From NCBI GenBank assembly GCA_037974335.1, contig CM075760.1, positions 43,218,103-43,282,102 on the forward strand: a DNA stretch of 64,000 nucleotides, in the 5' to 3' direction. A model generated the notes under the pieces. That model did no database searches. It was not told the DNA's origin and was given only the letters and a program-made list of their open reading frames with translations. Numbering within the stretch: position 1 is the first letter of the stretch; each line of letters begins with the position of its first letter. Shown piece after piece: positions 22,064-34,154 of this stretch. Source of the DNA: Prionace glauca (taxonomy: Eukaryota; Chordata; Chondrichthyes; Carcharhiniformes; Carcharhinidae). The position numbers were made by a program, and so were the translations under genes.

Positions 22064-23929
22064 AAGAATAAAAAGATTTTCCTCTAACGATCAATGAAAT
22101 ACCCAATTGTTTAATTGGTTGTTTTTCAGTTTTACTTCCATATCTTTGATTTTGAGTCAGATATTTTCATGTCTCGGACCCAACATTGTTGAACCAGTGC
22201 TCCCAGCGGAGATAGACACTGGGTCAGGGATAGAGTAGAGCACATCCATTACAGGATTCTGCAAAATATCTTCACTGACTTTCCTCCCGCTGAGGGGAAA
22301 ACACTCCGACATTTTTAACATGTCTGACACACAAACACAACATTTAGATCTCTGTGTCCCTGTTTCTCTCATTGATCACCTCTTTAAGCTGCTGCACCGC
22401 ACCCACTGGGAACTGAAGTGAGGGTCACACACAAAAATCACGGAGAAATATTCCCCCCATAGGATTGAGGGAGAGTGAAATTGTTAACATCCTGGATTCC
22501 CACTAACCCAGCAAAGAGAGGGGAGGAGCTAATCCATGTCCCAAAATTTCCTCAATGAAAAGAGGAGGAATGTCATTATTTAATCCATTCACCTCTACCT
22601 CCTCAGTGGTTAGAACCATCAGGGACATTGTATCACCGGGTAGGGAGAGGGAAACTCTGAGCTCACTCTCCTCCCTTACCCGTGTTTGGAAGGGAACAGT
22701 TCTCTACTAAAAGGACCCAGTTGCCAACAGTACAAATTAGTTTCCGGTTTCGTTGCTACAGATTTTGAAGTATCATTAACTTAATCATTGAAATATATCT
22801 ATATGAATGCAACATAATTTTAAAGTGTCTCAACACTCTTGTTTCTGTTAATCATGTACTGGCATTGATTTCCCAGAATACAAATTTAAACAAGTCATAG
22901 ATTCCTCCCCGGGATTTAACTGTTCTGTCCCTGAGATCTCTGAGATACATCAATCAATTATTTCATTCTCTCTCCTGATATCACTGTGCCCCTCACATAA
23001 AATACATTTCTACAGCAAAATATTGAAAATATGTTCCATTATTCGGGTTGTCTGGATCATATTCACTTCACTATGGTCGGTGAAACTTGGAGCAACAGTT
23101 AAAAAAATACACACACTGATAAAACTGCCCAAAACTGTCACAATTATACATACATACATAGGCGTACACACCCACACTCACACACTCACACACATGCTCA
23201 CACACTCATACACTCACTCTCACACACTCACACACTACACACACTGCACAAACACACACTACACACACTATACGTTCACACACAATCACACACACACTCA
23301 TCTCTCACACACACACTCACACACACATACACACACACACTCACACATACAGACACACTACACACTCACACACACTCATTCACACACTCACACACACACA
23401 AACACACACGCATACACACACTCACTCTCACACACACTCACACACACACTACACACTCTCACATACACACACTCACACATACAGACACATACACACTCAC
23501 ACATTCATTCACACACTCATACACACATACACACACACACACGCATACACACACACAGACACATGGACACAATTGCACAAATACACATACTCATACATAT
23601 GCACACGAATACAGAATGTTAATATACACACACAAACGCATGCACATACTCCCACACACAGAAATATAGACAGGCACATTCAAATACAGAGACAGAATCT
23701 CACAAATATACAATACACTCAAATACATACACAACAAAAACACAGATACATTCAGAAATACAAATGCACATTCACGGATCAGAACACACAATATACGCAC
23801 AAACGAACTCAAACAAGTATCCCACAAATACACTAATGGACCACACACATACAAACAAAAATACATGCATACACAAATACTCTCTCTCCCTTTCTCTTTC
23901 GCTCTCTCTGTCCCACACGCATCATGCAC

Positions 23930-23964
<35 letters not shown>

Positions 23965-25451
23965 CATGCCTGCACAAGGGGGCAGACACCCGCACACACA
24001 GACACGGACTTGTACAAGAAGGCACAAAACAAAACATGCACACAACTTATCAAATATGTACAAACGCATGCAGAACCACATACAAACACACAAGTACACA
24101 CTTACCTAAACATACGTGACTACGTACACAGACACAAACACAAACACATACATGTGTACACACAATACGGACAGATAACATGCATGCAGGTCTAAAACAT
24201 ACACAAACAGATACACACACTCAAACAAATGCATATTCTCACACGTTCTCGCTGAAATGAATACTGATATAGAGACCCACAATGTTATACACATTATCAC
24301 TTATACAGGGAAATACGTGTAACAATATTAACACACTGCATATAGAGGAACAGAGAGCAAAACTTTTTCACACAAACATGTGGATGCAAACATTCACATG
24401 CTCATACAGAACAGAACACCACGGGACACAATACTACACATGGAAACACAGGTATATGCTGACACATTGTTATAAATAACTATCAACACGGATTTACATG
24501 CACTAACATGTTAACAGACCAGACACACACAGAAAGGGAAGGAAACATTACTCGAGTGACAGAAATTCACACATTGAAATAGGCAGAAACACGAGCACAC
24601 GTTAAGAGTGGCATTAATAAATATACAGAGACTTCACACAATAATAGTCATATATCCACAATGTCTGAAGAATAAATTATACAAATTATACAAATTATCT
24701 ACAATGTCTGAAGAATAAATTATACACACAGACGCACAACTACACAAATCAACAAACACAGACAAATGAATCCCTCATACACACAGATTAACTCAGGACC
24801 AAAGATTAATGCAGCTCAGGAAGTGTTCACACACACACACACACAGTCTCACACATACACACACGCACACAGACACACACACACAATCTTAAATATAAAC
24901 GGCAGGTAAATGATGAAAGTAAAATTTAAGTGTGAATTTGAATGGACATACACACCGAGAACTATCCCAATTCTCAAAACACCGCCAAACACGTTGAGAA
25001 ACTGAATTAAGCTCATGATTTACTAAACGTTTCCACTGTAAATAAGCAAAGATTGGAAATTACATCCCAGATCTTAAACAGCAGCATTCATAGTTTACAG
25101 ATCAGTCACCATCTGTGGAAACAATCATTGACAGGGGAATGTTCCTCTATATCAGTCAAAACATTCTTCAATAAGGGTTCGTGGCAAATAGTTCAAAATG
25201 AACTGATTCTCAAGAAAACACCTTCAGTGCTTTCTGACATGGACTCTCCAAGGAATACCAATAAGGATCAGGTGTGAAAATAGTTATGGAGATCTGTCAC
25301 TGAGTGTCCTGAATTTAACAGGAGATATACATTAAAAATTAGACATGAGAATGAATGAACAGTTCATGAAGGAGAACAGGGAAAAGAAAACAATGAGATT
25401 CCCTGGATAAATAAAGTAATCTAATTCCATTTCCTGGTCTCTGTCCCCCAG
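22064..25451 (+). other. Cmu4-TM1 intron
   Basis: About 3.4 kb without another exon. 22064-23130 is ordinary AT-rich sequence in which I see no repeat family. 23140-24890 is the CA-rich tract listed separately. 24900-25440 shows nothing recognisable before the polypyrimidine/acceptor 'ctgtcccccag'. Confidence 0.7.
23140..24890 (+). repeat. Long interrupted (CA)n/(CACT)n tract
   Basis: About 1.75 kb dominated by 'acacacactcacacac'-type words, densest at 23160-23580 and 23920-23970, and decaying toward 24890. All open frames in it, both strands, are artefacts. It separates the secretory poly(A) site from the membrane exons. Confidence 0.85.
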
Positions 25452-25579
25452 ACCCCACCGACCGCATCTGGATTGAAGACAGTGAGGATGATAACAGCAA
25501 CATCTGGACAACCGCTTCCACATTCATCGTCCTGTTCTTCCTGAGCATTTTCTACAGCACTGCCGTCACTCTGGTGAAG
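25452..25579 (+). CDS. Membrane exon TM1 of IgM
   Basis: A 128-bp exon, phase 1 in and phase 0 out (donor AAG|GTGAGA). Joined to the internal Cmu4 donor it starts [15 protein letters not shown], the acidic membrane-proximal connector. The transmembrane helix follows: '[20 protein letters not shown]' then TLVK. The polar S-x-F-Y-S-T core matches the IgM membrane segment known to contact CD79 in other vertebrates. It anchors the B-cell receptor form. Confidence 0.95.
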
Positions 25580-25710
25580 GTGAGATGATTCAATTCACTC
25601 GCATTTCAACTGGCAGAATGGATTTGAAAAATGTCTCATTGTTTCACTGATTAAAAACATTAATGTCCCGCATCAGAAACATCTGCTTCAATATTGCCTC
25701 TATTTTACAG

Positions 25711-25719
25711 ATCAAATGA
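25711..25719 (+). CDS. Membrane exon TM2 of IgM (IK-stop)
   Basis: After acceptor 'ctattttacag' the exon gives ATC AAA TGA, completing the cytoplasmic tail as V-K-I-K-stop. A three-residue KVK-like tail is the classic end of membrane IgM. The rest of the exon is 3' untranslated sequence running to the poly(A) signals near 26166. Confidence 0.93.
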   Translation: MK

Positions 25720-26165
25720 CGGGTTGAACTTTGGATGCTGAAGATTTCCCTCAGCTGATTATAAAGATCTCTGTACGGCTCAACTACAATATCAGCTCTC
25801 GGTGACTGTATCAGTAAAATTCTCCCAGCTTATCATTCTGAATCTGTAACTGAGGCTACCTTAGGTTTTATTTCAGTTTTCAGTGTAAATTGTATGAGGC
25901 ATTTTTGTTATAATGTAATTATGGTTAATAGTTTCCCCACAGTTCAAATTTCATGTATAAATAAGAAACTTGTTTTATTTCTTATTCACATTTGTGAATT
26001 CCTCTTCCGATTAATGTCCTGTTTTTTATTTTTGGTGCATGTAACAGATGTCCAAATATTGACGGATTCCCTGTGCATGTGTTCTATTTCCAATGTAATG
26101 TTCGATCGTTGTGTTCACTTTTCTAACTTAAAAAAATCGTTTTAAAATGTTCTCTGAATTTTTAA

Positions 26166-26182
26166 AATAAACATTGAATAAA
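26166..26182 (+). terminator. Poly(A) signals for membrane mu mRNA
   Basis: Two overlapping-range AATAAA hexamers at 26166-26171 and 26177-26182, about 450 bp after the TM2 stop. Confidence 0.75.
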
Positions 26183-26895
26183 AATTTAACCATCTCTGGC
26201 TTGGCTTAATTCCGTTGTCTAAGACCTACCAACTTCGTTCCATTTCCCTATTATAGGGTTTCCCCCAACCCCACCCGCTCTCCCACTTTCCCAGACAGGC
26301 ATGTCCCCCCAGTCATGTCTGGGATGTGACTGAACTCAAGGTCCATCCGTGAAAGAGCCACTGCGCCACCCAGTGATCCACCCGTGTAAAAACACCTTCA
26401 TCTCTGCCTTTTTATCATAAAATCCAGAGACAGAATGAATGAACAATGAGGAGACATCGGTGATTTCATTCATAAACTAGTCCGTCACTGACGAGTTTCA
26501 GATAATTCTAAACAGCAAAGGCCCTGCTTCATCAGAGGCCGATGCAGGACAGAGCTAGGCAGGAAATAGTTCCCTTTACACTGCCCCTTAAAAACATTAT
26601 CAGAGTCGATACAGCGTGGATTGAGAGAACGAATCTCTGTACATTGTCCGATGAAACAATTTCAAGGCTGGCATACCACAAGCTAGATAGAGAACACATA
26701 CAGAACAGAGGTGCAAACCTTGAGGTGAAGCAAAGAGACTGAGGTGATTTCACATAAGCACATTATCGATGACCAATTTCCAAATTGTGACTAGTGTTAT
26801 GGGATAATTTGAAGAGCCCAATACTGTCTTTAACTACAGACAATATCAAACTCACGAGGCAGATAAACCTCCTCAACTCTCCGCGCAGGAGCAAG
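26183..26895. other. Intergenic DNA, nothing recognised
   Basis: No exon, RNA gene or clear repeat family was identified between the IgM 3' end and the G-rich minisatellite. Confidence 0.4.
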
Positions 26896-26899
26896 GCGC

Positions 26900-27400
26900 G
26901 AAATACAGGTGTCAGTACAAGTGGACAGTGTCATGGACACTGCCAAGCCTCAGGCCTGAAGCGGGGCTGAGTAGCGAGGGATTTGTAGGGGGAGGGGGCT
27001 GACAGGAGTGTCTGAGGTGGGCGTGGAACTGAGTGGGCTGTCTAAGTGGTGAGGGGTTGAGTTGGGTTCTGATGGTGTGGGTGGTTGTGTGAGGAGCCTG
27101 AGGAGGAGGTGGCTGAGTGGGGATCTGAGAGGGACAGAGTTGAGAGGGGTTTTGAGGGTGAGGCGGGTGAGTGAGGAGTCTGGGGGGGACTGGTGTGGGT
27201 GGGGTGCTGAGGGTGGGCAGGGCTGATTGAGGTGTCCGAGATTGAAAGAGGCTGAGTGGGTGTCTGAGGGAGAAGGAGGCTTCCAGAGGGTTATGGGATA
27301 GGGTCTGGCTGGGACTATTGGGCTCATTTGGACTGGTGCAGGCCCAATGGGCCAAATAACTTCCTCCTGCACGGTTGGAATTCTATGATTCTATGACATA
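26900..27400 (+). repeat. G-rich minisatellite followed by LINE 3' end
   Basis: 26940-27290 is built on 'ggctgagtgg' and 'gtgtctgagg' words about 30 bp apart, G-rich on the + strand. 27290-27400 continues with 'gcccaatgggccaaataac' and ends 'ttctatgattctatgac', the typical short-repeat 3' end of a non-LTR retrotransposon. The minus-strand proline-rich frames are artefacts. Confidence 0.6.
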
Positions 27401-27544
27401 AACACGGATTGCTCCTGATTAACACGGGATGGAATTGTCCGATCCCGCCCATTATGATTCCCATGGCAGGCGAGACCCAGACCATATAAAAGTCCGATGA
27501 CCTCAGGCGGGGATTTTCTGGCATTGGAACAAACACGGCCGAAA

Positions 27545-28560
27545 AATCATAGAGTCATTGAGGTTTACAGTATGGAAACAGGCCCTTCGGCCCAACTTGT
27601 CCATGCTGCCTTTTTTCATCCACCGCTAAGCTAGTCCCAATTGCCGGCATTTGACCCATTTTCATCTCTTATCCATCTAACTGACATCATGTTTTTTCAT
27701 TGTCAAAAGGTCCCTCTGGCACCTTTTCCAGGCACTCACTAACCTGTGTGTGAAACAATTGCCCATCCAGACCCATTTGCATCTTCTCCTCTCACCTTCG
27801 GCCTATTCCCTCGAGTTTTAGACTCCCTTACTTTTGGGAAAAGATATTGACTATCTAGCTAATCTGTGCCCCTCATTTTTTTGTAGACCTCCATAAGGTC
27901 ACCCCTAGGCTTTCTACATAGCCGGGAAAAAGTTCCAGTCTATCACGTTTCTCCTTAAAACACAAACAATCAAGTCCCTATACCCTCCTAGTGAATATTT
28001 TCTGAACTCTTTGTAGTTTAATAATATCCTTCCTGTAACAGGGTGACCAGAGCTGTACAGAGTATTCCGAGTGTGGCCTTACCAATGTCTTGTACAACTT
28101 CAACAAGTTGTCCCAACTCCTTTATTCGCTGTTCTGACCAAGGAAACCAAGAATGCTGATTTCATTCCTCACAACTCTGCCCAACTATGACTCCACTTTC
28201 AAGGAGCTATGAACATGTACTCCCCCAGATTTCTTGGTTCTCGAACCGTCCCCAATGCCTTAGCATTAAGTAAGTACTGCCCTGGTTCGATCTATCAAAT
28301 GCATCACCTCGCATTCATCAAAATTAACTCCATCTGTCATACATCAATCCACTGGCCCAATTCATCAAGATCCCATACAATTAGAGATAACCTTTTTTTC
28401 ACTATCCACTATGCCACCAATCTTGGTGTCAACTGAAAACTTAGTAACCATGCCTCCTAAATTCTCATCCAAATCATTAATATAAATGACAAATCACAAT
28501 GGACCCACCCATGGTGCTGGAAGTCACAAGTTAATTTCTCCAAGATTTTGGGTTCAGACT
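27545..28560 (-). repeat. CR1-like LINE ORF2 fragment, family of 55045
   Basis: The words 'agagtcattgaggtttaca', 'acaggcccttcggcccaac' and 'ttgtccatgctgcc' recur at 55045-55110. Reading the minus strand, decayed reverse-transcriptase text is visible, for example around 28420-28500 (related to 'VTKFADDTK'). About 1 kb, many stops, dead. Confidence 0.7.
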
Positions 28561-29117
28561 TTCCCCATTTCTTTCACTGATGCGATGCTGAGAGCTCTAC
28601 ATTTCCAGGTTTAAAATGTTTTCCCTTCCGGACAGGCTGGGGGGACTTTTGCATAATGTGTTCGTTTCTTTGTCACAATCCCATATCCCAGCAACATTGA
28701 AAGATACTGGTCAACCCTCCCGGCATTTCCAAAATTCCTTCCATCAGGAACGCTCACACAGACACAGACTTATTCTGTGATGCATTGACAAAAATATGTT
28801 TTGAATGAAAAATATTAACCTGTTTGTTCAGTGACTGTAATTAATGTCGGAATTAATTCAACCAGTCCTAATCGTGTCTCTGGAGCATTCCCATCCAGGC
28901 TTCATAAAGGAGTTCTGCACGGTGTCATTGGGAGTGTCACAGTGATAAGCGGCTCCACAGAGAGGGAGTCGAGGGATCAACATTGGGAGAGAGAAATTGC
29001 AAGCTTTCTGCAATGGAGGTGTATCCAGGAAAGGTAGATCTGGACGTTCCCACAATGGATCAGCATCTGAGGGGCAGAGATCTGAATGTTGCAACAACTG
29101 AGAGGAGTTTATAGTCG
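28561..29117. other. Intergenic, possible 5' region of the GPR139-like gene
   Basis: No exon was proven. If the receptor below has a separate upstream exon with its start codon, it could lie here, but none was identified. Confidence 0.3.
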
Positions 29118-29229
29118 GTACTTTACTTGCTGTCTCAAGGTTGGCCGTCTACAGCTAAGCGTGTTGAATACGTATTGAAACTGATTCGATACTTTTACTA
29201 TCCAATCCTGGCTATTGTTGGTGTCCCCG
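29118..29229 (+). CDS. GPR139-like receptor, exon 1 (start not found)
   Basis: An open frame from after a stop near 29117 ends '...LIRYFYYPILAIVGVP' at donor G|GTAAGT (29230). This is the N-terminal segment and start of TM1 typical of the GPR139-like family ('YYPILAxxGVP'), and its phase fits exon 2 (G|TG = valine). No in-frame ATG lies between the stop and the motif, so the start is in another exon, uses a non-ATG codon, or is lost. The match of motif, phase and spacing to a two-exon family layout is good. The missing start lowers confidence that the gene is working. Confidence 0.6.
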
Positions 29230-29613
29230 GTAAGTTTCTCCACTGATTATTAATAATGTAGCCCGTGTTTAACTCTGCCACTCTTGCCGTCTGCTCTACC
29301 CTGTTTGCAACTGATGCTTGTGGTCTGCGTCCTTATTGAGTTATCACATCTACAAAGCGCAGATCACTATGTTAGTGTTGCCTGTGTTGTGGAGTTTAGT
29401 TTGTAAAGATGTAATAGATGTTTAGGAAGATGAAAAAGAATTGTGAAAACCGGTACGAGGGGGGAAAAGTGTGCAATCTCTTAAAAATGTGTTATTGTTT
29501 GACGCTGAGATGTTTAAATTGCTGAATACACAGAAACTTTAAGTTGTGACAATTATTACAGAGGCCAAAAACATAGGGGTTGCCTTGGTAATTGGCACGA
29601 CAGGTTTTGCATT

Positions 29614-30450
29614 GTGGTCAACACAGTCCGAAATCTCACAACACCAGGTTAAAATCCAACAGGTTTATTTGGCACCATTGGCTTTTGGAATGTTGTTCTT
29701 TCTTCAGGCGAGTGGGTAGCTGTGTTCAAAAATAGGACATGTAAAAACACAAACTCAATTAACAAAATAATGGTTGGAATGTGAGCCTTTCCAGGTAAGC
29801 AAGTCTGAAAGATACAGACAATGTGAGTGGAGAGAGGGTTAAGCAAAGGTTAAAGAGGTGTGTACTGTCTCCAGCCAGGACAGTTAGTGAGATTTTGCAA
29901 GCCCAGGCAAGACGTGGGGGTTACAGATAATGTGACATCAACACAAGAGCCCAGTTGAGGCCGTCCTCTGTTGTGCGGGACTTGGCTATCAGTCTCTGTT
30001 CAGCGAACCTGCACTGTCGTGTGTCATGAAGGTCGCCTTGGAGAATGCTTACCTGAAGATCAGAGGCCGGATGTCCATGACTGCTGAAGAAAGGCCCCAA
30101 CTGGAAGAAAACATGGTGATCGACAACCTGGGTTTGCGAAATCTCACTACCTGCCCTGACTGGAGACAATACACATCTCTTTAATCTGTGTTTGGCCCTC
30201 TCTCTACCCACATTGTCTGTATCTTTAAGACTTGATTATCTCTAAAAACTCACATTCCAACCATTATTTTGTAAATTGAGTTTGTGCCTTTATATGCCCT
30301 GTTTGTGAACAGAACTTCCAATCACCTGATGAAGGGGCAGCTCTCCAAAAGCTTCTGCTGCCAAATAAACCTGTTGAGTTTTAACCTGGTGTTGTGGGAC
30401 TTCTTACTGTACTTACCCCAGTCCAACGCTGGCATTTCCACATCATGGTT
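29614..30450 (-). mobile_element. Penelope-like retroelement 3' part with inverted end
   Basis: The minus strand at 30100-29921 reads the C-terminal end of a Penelope-like (GIY-YIG type) protein, for example 'ASDLQVSILQGDLHDTRQ'. Its 3' untranslated region occupies 29614-29920. On the right, 30125-30450 is the same untranslated region in the opposite orientation, giving ~300-bp inverted arms around a ~200-bp centre. Inverted partial copies at the 5' end are a known habit of Penelope-like insertions. It lies in the intron of the GPR139-like gene, is truncated and broken, and looks old. A small relative is at 17910. Confidence 0.7.
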
Positions 30451-30709
30451 TTGCATTGTGCCAGCTGATGAATTTAAATAAAAAAACACAGCTACAAGGG
30501 ATCTATTTGAATCTAGTATTGTTGCCAACCTCATGCCAATCTGCGTCCAAGGTTGCTGATACGTCATTAGTATTATATGTATAAAGAAAACACAACTGTC
30601 TTCAGGGCAGATCCACCAGTGCTGAGCCAGGAGTACATCCAGAAGCGGGGCCCGAACACCTGAAATCGTCAGGGTCAAGACAGACATGGAGAGAAATTAA
30701 TTCTCTCAA

Positions 30710-30870
30710 TGGGTGGTGAATCTGTTGCATTCATTACCTCAGTGTGGTGGATGCTGGGATTTCTTAAATTTGAGGAGACAGAGTTTTAAATATTAATGGA
30801 TTAGAGCGTGGGCTGGGGGGTGGATCGTAAGGGGGTGGGAGGTTAATATCGGATTTGTTGCGCCCCTGAT
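30710..30870 (+). repeat. LINE 3' coding-end remnant
   Basis: The phrases 'gtggtgaatctgttgcatt', 'cattacctcagtgtggtgg' and 'gagacagagttttaaatat' match the tail region of CR1-like LINE copies. Short and decayed. Confidence 0.45.
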
Positions 30871-31059
30871 AGTTAGGTGTTTACCTGGCAATAGTCCAGA
30901 AGGCCTATTCCACTGGAGAATTTTACTGTGCCTGCTATCATCTGGCAAACTGATTTCAATCGCTTACATCAGATCAGAGTTACACTGAAATAAAAAGGGG
31001 GGCAACCTCTTGTAACTTTGGATTTTATTTTAAAAGTGCAGACAGTGCTCCATATGGGA

Positions 31060-31445
31060 CAGTTCACCACACCCCACCCCCTAACTGTCCTTATTTATTG
31101 CTGTCTCACAGGATCAAATTGCAGAGGTAGAGGCCTAGCCCCAGGCCATAGACTTTGTCGATGAGTTTCATTGGAATAATGGTGTTAAAGGTTGAGCTGT
31201 TGTCAATAAACAGGAGTCATTGTTACAATGTTGAATGTAGGGCCAGGGCGATGTCATCTGTGGATCTATTGCAGAGATAGGTGAATTGTAGCAGATCCAA
31301 GCAATCTGGGAGGCTGGAATTGATTCATGCCATAGCAAATCTTTTGCTGCATCATATAATATTGGATATAAGTGTCACTGGGCAATAACTACTGAGGCAG
31401 GTTGCTTGGTTTTTGTTTGATAGCGGCCTTGGTTTGAACTTTTCT
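31060..31445 (-). repeat. LINE reverse-transcriptase fragment (second family)
   Basis: On the minus strand the frame around 31140-31215 reads 'LFIDNSSTFNTIIPMKLI', a decayed F-I-D-x-S-x-A-F-N-T-I RT motif. This wording belongs to a family distinct from the 'VPQGSVLGPLLF' CR1-like copies. Fragment only, with several stops. Confidence 0.65.
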
Positions 31446-32029
31446 TACGGTGCATAGACCAGCAACTATCCCACTGAGAGAGGAATCATTGAGCTTCACT
31501 TGTCCAGTAGACCACAGTGGGGCAGCAGCAAATACACTGGGCACTATGTGGCTATACAGTAGCTATACACTGAACCAGGAAGCTTTGAAATCAAACCCTT
31601 GTCGTTGTGTTCTGTGCCATTCGAGTGTGAGATTACGATTTCTTCCCGTGTTGTACAAGGAGCGGACACAATGCTGTGGTCTCCTCTCCAGGATACAGTC
31701 CTGTGTAAACATAATAGAGATTCTGAGCTGCCGAGGCATTGGGATCTCTCTGTGCCAACTGCTGGTAGTGTCTAGAGGAAAGGGTGAAACCAGCACTGTT
31801 TGGTACCAGCTCTGCTGCACGAGTTTTCAGTAAGCTGTTTGAAAGACGACAGATTACTACGTACAGGACTCCACTCTGAATTATCTGTCAGGATTACCCA
31901 CACAGCCTTCTCACTCTCCAAATTCCCCACAAGGTACCAAAACTATTTACTCGCAGCTAAGTGAGGGTAAATGTTGAGGACCCCCGGAAAACGCTTTCCA
32001 AAATGAATAGCATTTTGAACCTGCCATGG

Positions 32030-32195
32030 AATATCATAGTGACACTCTGGTTAGCAGTGCTGACTCAGCATCAGGAACCTGGGTTCAATTCCAAGCTCGG
32101 GTCACTGTCTGTGTCGAGTTTGGACCTTCTCCCCGTGTCTGCCTGGATTTCCTCCAGATGTTCCACTTTCGTCTCACTTTCCAAACGATGTGCTG
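32030..32195 (+). repeat. tRNA-derived SINE fragment (copy A family)
   Basis: 'ctctggttagcagtgctga', 'acctgggttcaattccaag' (a B box) and 'tctccccgtgtctgcctgg' identify the same SINE family as 46430-46740. It lies just before exon 2 of the receptor gene, within the intron. Confidence 0.7.
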
Positions 32196-32331
32196 GATCA
32201 TATAAAAATAAAAATTTAACTGGTTCAGTGTGTGTGCACATTTTTTTTTAAAAAAGTTCCATCTGCAGTCTAAATGGTAATTTATTCCCCTGATTCATGT
32301 CTAATTTTATTCTTTATTTCCTTCCTGATAG

Positions 32332-33233
32332 TGAACATAATCACAATTGTGACGTTGATGAGCAGAAACTGTGGTCTGTCCAAATGTGTCACTCGTTACC
32401 TGGTGGCCATGTCAGTGGGGGATCTGCTGGTCATTATCCTCGACCTGATATTGAGACAGATTCCCATTGTTTATTGGGAACACTTTTATTTCCTGATGTC
32501 GTTCCCCGTGTGTAACATCCACGCCGTCCTGCTTTATGCAGCCACTGACTGTTCTGTCTGGTTCACCGTCACTTTCACCTTTGATCGATTTGTGGCCATT
32601 TGCTGCCCCAAGCTGAAAAGTAAATATTGCACTGAGAAATCAGCGGCTGTGGTTCTGGGAACAGTGACAGTGCTGAGCTTTTTAAAGAACATTTTCTGGT
32701 ATTTTATGTTATTAAAAGGATATGGGCTGGCGAACAATCCCTGGTTTTGTCGCTTCTCATGGGATGTTGTGGATTCTCTGGTCTGGACACCAATTGAGTT
32801 CCTCCACAACATTCTAACCCCATGTGTCCCATTCGCCCTGATTCTGCTCCTCAATGCTCTCACTGTCAGACACATTTTAGTGAGCAGCAGAGCCCGCAGG
32901 AGACTCCGGGCTCACAGTGGTGGGGAAAATCCTAGTGACCCAGAGATGGAGAGTCGAAGGAAATCCATCATTTTACTGTTTGTTATCTCAGCGAATTTCA
33001 TCGTCTTATGGTCGGCATTAATGTTTTATTCAACATGGAGTCGGATGTATGGCTTGGGCTATCAGTCGATGAGGTTACATCTTTTTGTTATGGAATTGGG
33101 TTTTATGCTACAACTCACAAGTTGCTGCACAAACACCGCCATTTATGCTGTGACACAGACTCACTTTAGACAGCAGCTAAAAGATCTTCTGAAATACCCC
33201 TTTACTGCAATTCTTCATCTCAATACACCCTGA
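32332..33233 (+). CDS. GPR139-like G-protein-coupled receptor, exon 2
   Basis: From acceptor 'cttcctgatag' to TGA at 33231-33233, about 300 residues with no stop. Class A receptor features of the GPR139 group: TM1 'NIITIVTLM', conserved 'CGLSKCVTRYLVAM', TM3 ending 'FTFDRFVAICC' in the DRY position, a basic loop 'SSRARRRLRAHS', 'ESRRKSIILLFVISANFI' into TM6, and 'SCCTNTAIYAVTQ' in the NPxxY position. The tail is short (about 35 residues). Cysteines after TM2 ('PVCNIHAVL') and in the second extracellular loop ('NPWFCRF') can pair. An ATG at 32274 is in frame but lies in the intron; the family layout favours splicing from exon 1. The intron is 3.1 kb. It is probably a plasma-membrane receptor; the ligand is unknown. 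Confidence 0.85.
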
Positions 33234-33299
33234 GAGGAAACTACAACCACAAGGTCCATGATTCTTCATGTTAAGCGTTCACATTGTAAACAACAAAAC

Positions 33300-34012
33300 A
33301 GCATCACGGAGACAGAAATAATTACAAACACACATACACACAGAGAGAAAAAGTGAGAGGGAGACAGAGAAGGGGGGCAGTGTAAGCAACAGTGAGAGTG
33401 ATAGAGATTGGCAGAGAGAGGGAGAGGCACAAAGGCATGGATAACAACAAGATTTGAAAGATGTTCGAATAGGTGCAGACAGAGAGAAAGAACAGAGACA
33501 GAGAGAGATTCTCACAGAGTGAGAGAGACAGGGATAGGGAGTAGAGAAAACGGCGAGGGTGATATACAAGGAATGAGAAAGGAGACAGAGGAAGACAGTT
33601 TGGAGGTTGTAATAAGAGAGTGAAAGGAAGATGAAGGGGAAATGGGGGGCAGAACGTGAGGCAGAGGGAAATAGCCAGAGACAAAGAGAAACACAGGTAT
33701 AGAGACAGACAGCGGGTGCAAATGGGAAAGAGTGAGGCTTAATGAGCACAGTGGAAACAACAAGAAAAAGAGGCAGGTCGAGGTAGGCAGAAGGAAAGGG
33801 AGACTCAAAAGGGGGACAGAGAGTGGGACTGACGGGGACAGGAGAGAGAGAGAGAAGGGTTGGGAGAGGGAGAGTGGGGGAGAGGCGGAGAGACAGAAAA
33901 ATACAGAGAGTAACATCGAGAGAGAGAGAGAAAGAGGCACAGAGAAAGAGTGACAGAGAGAAAGAGAAAGGCACAAACACAAAACGAGGCAGAGAGACAC
34001 ATTTAATGAGTT
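33300..34012 (+). repeat. GA-rich purine tract
   Basis: About 0.7 kb of 'gagagagagagaagg' and 'acagagaaagagtgacag' words just after the receptor gene. The long minus-strand leucine/serine frames are artefacts. Confidence 0.8.
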
Positions 34013-34154
34013 TAACGATACCCATCAGGTGGAGTTATTGGAATATGCCCTTCCTCATTGAGGCAGTTAATGCTGTCCAATCCGGGAGCCCTACAGACCG
34101 ATGTAATATGCTGTCTCGAGGTTACAGGAACGCAGGATGTTTACACTCAGGATG

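Noticed and set aside
23023-24195. Threonine/histidine-rich frames up to 199 codons
   Set aside because: CA-repeat artefacts in the Cmu4-TM1 intron.
27775-27782. Octamer-like ATTTGCAT as an Ig 3' enhancer site
   Set aside because: It lies within a decayed LINE copy and has no clustered partner sites.
33279-34025. 248-codon minus-strand leucine/serine frame after the receptor gene
   Set aside because: Artefact of the GA tract; no start context, domain or splice site.
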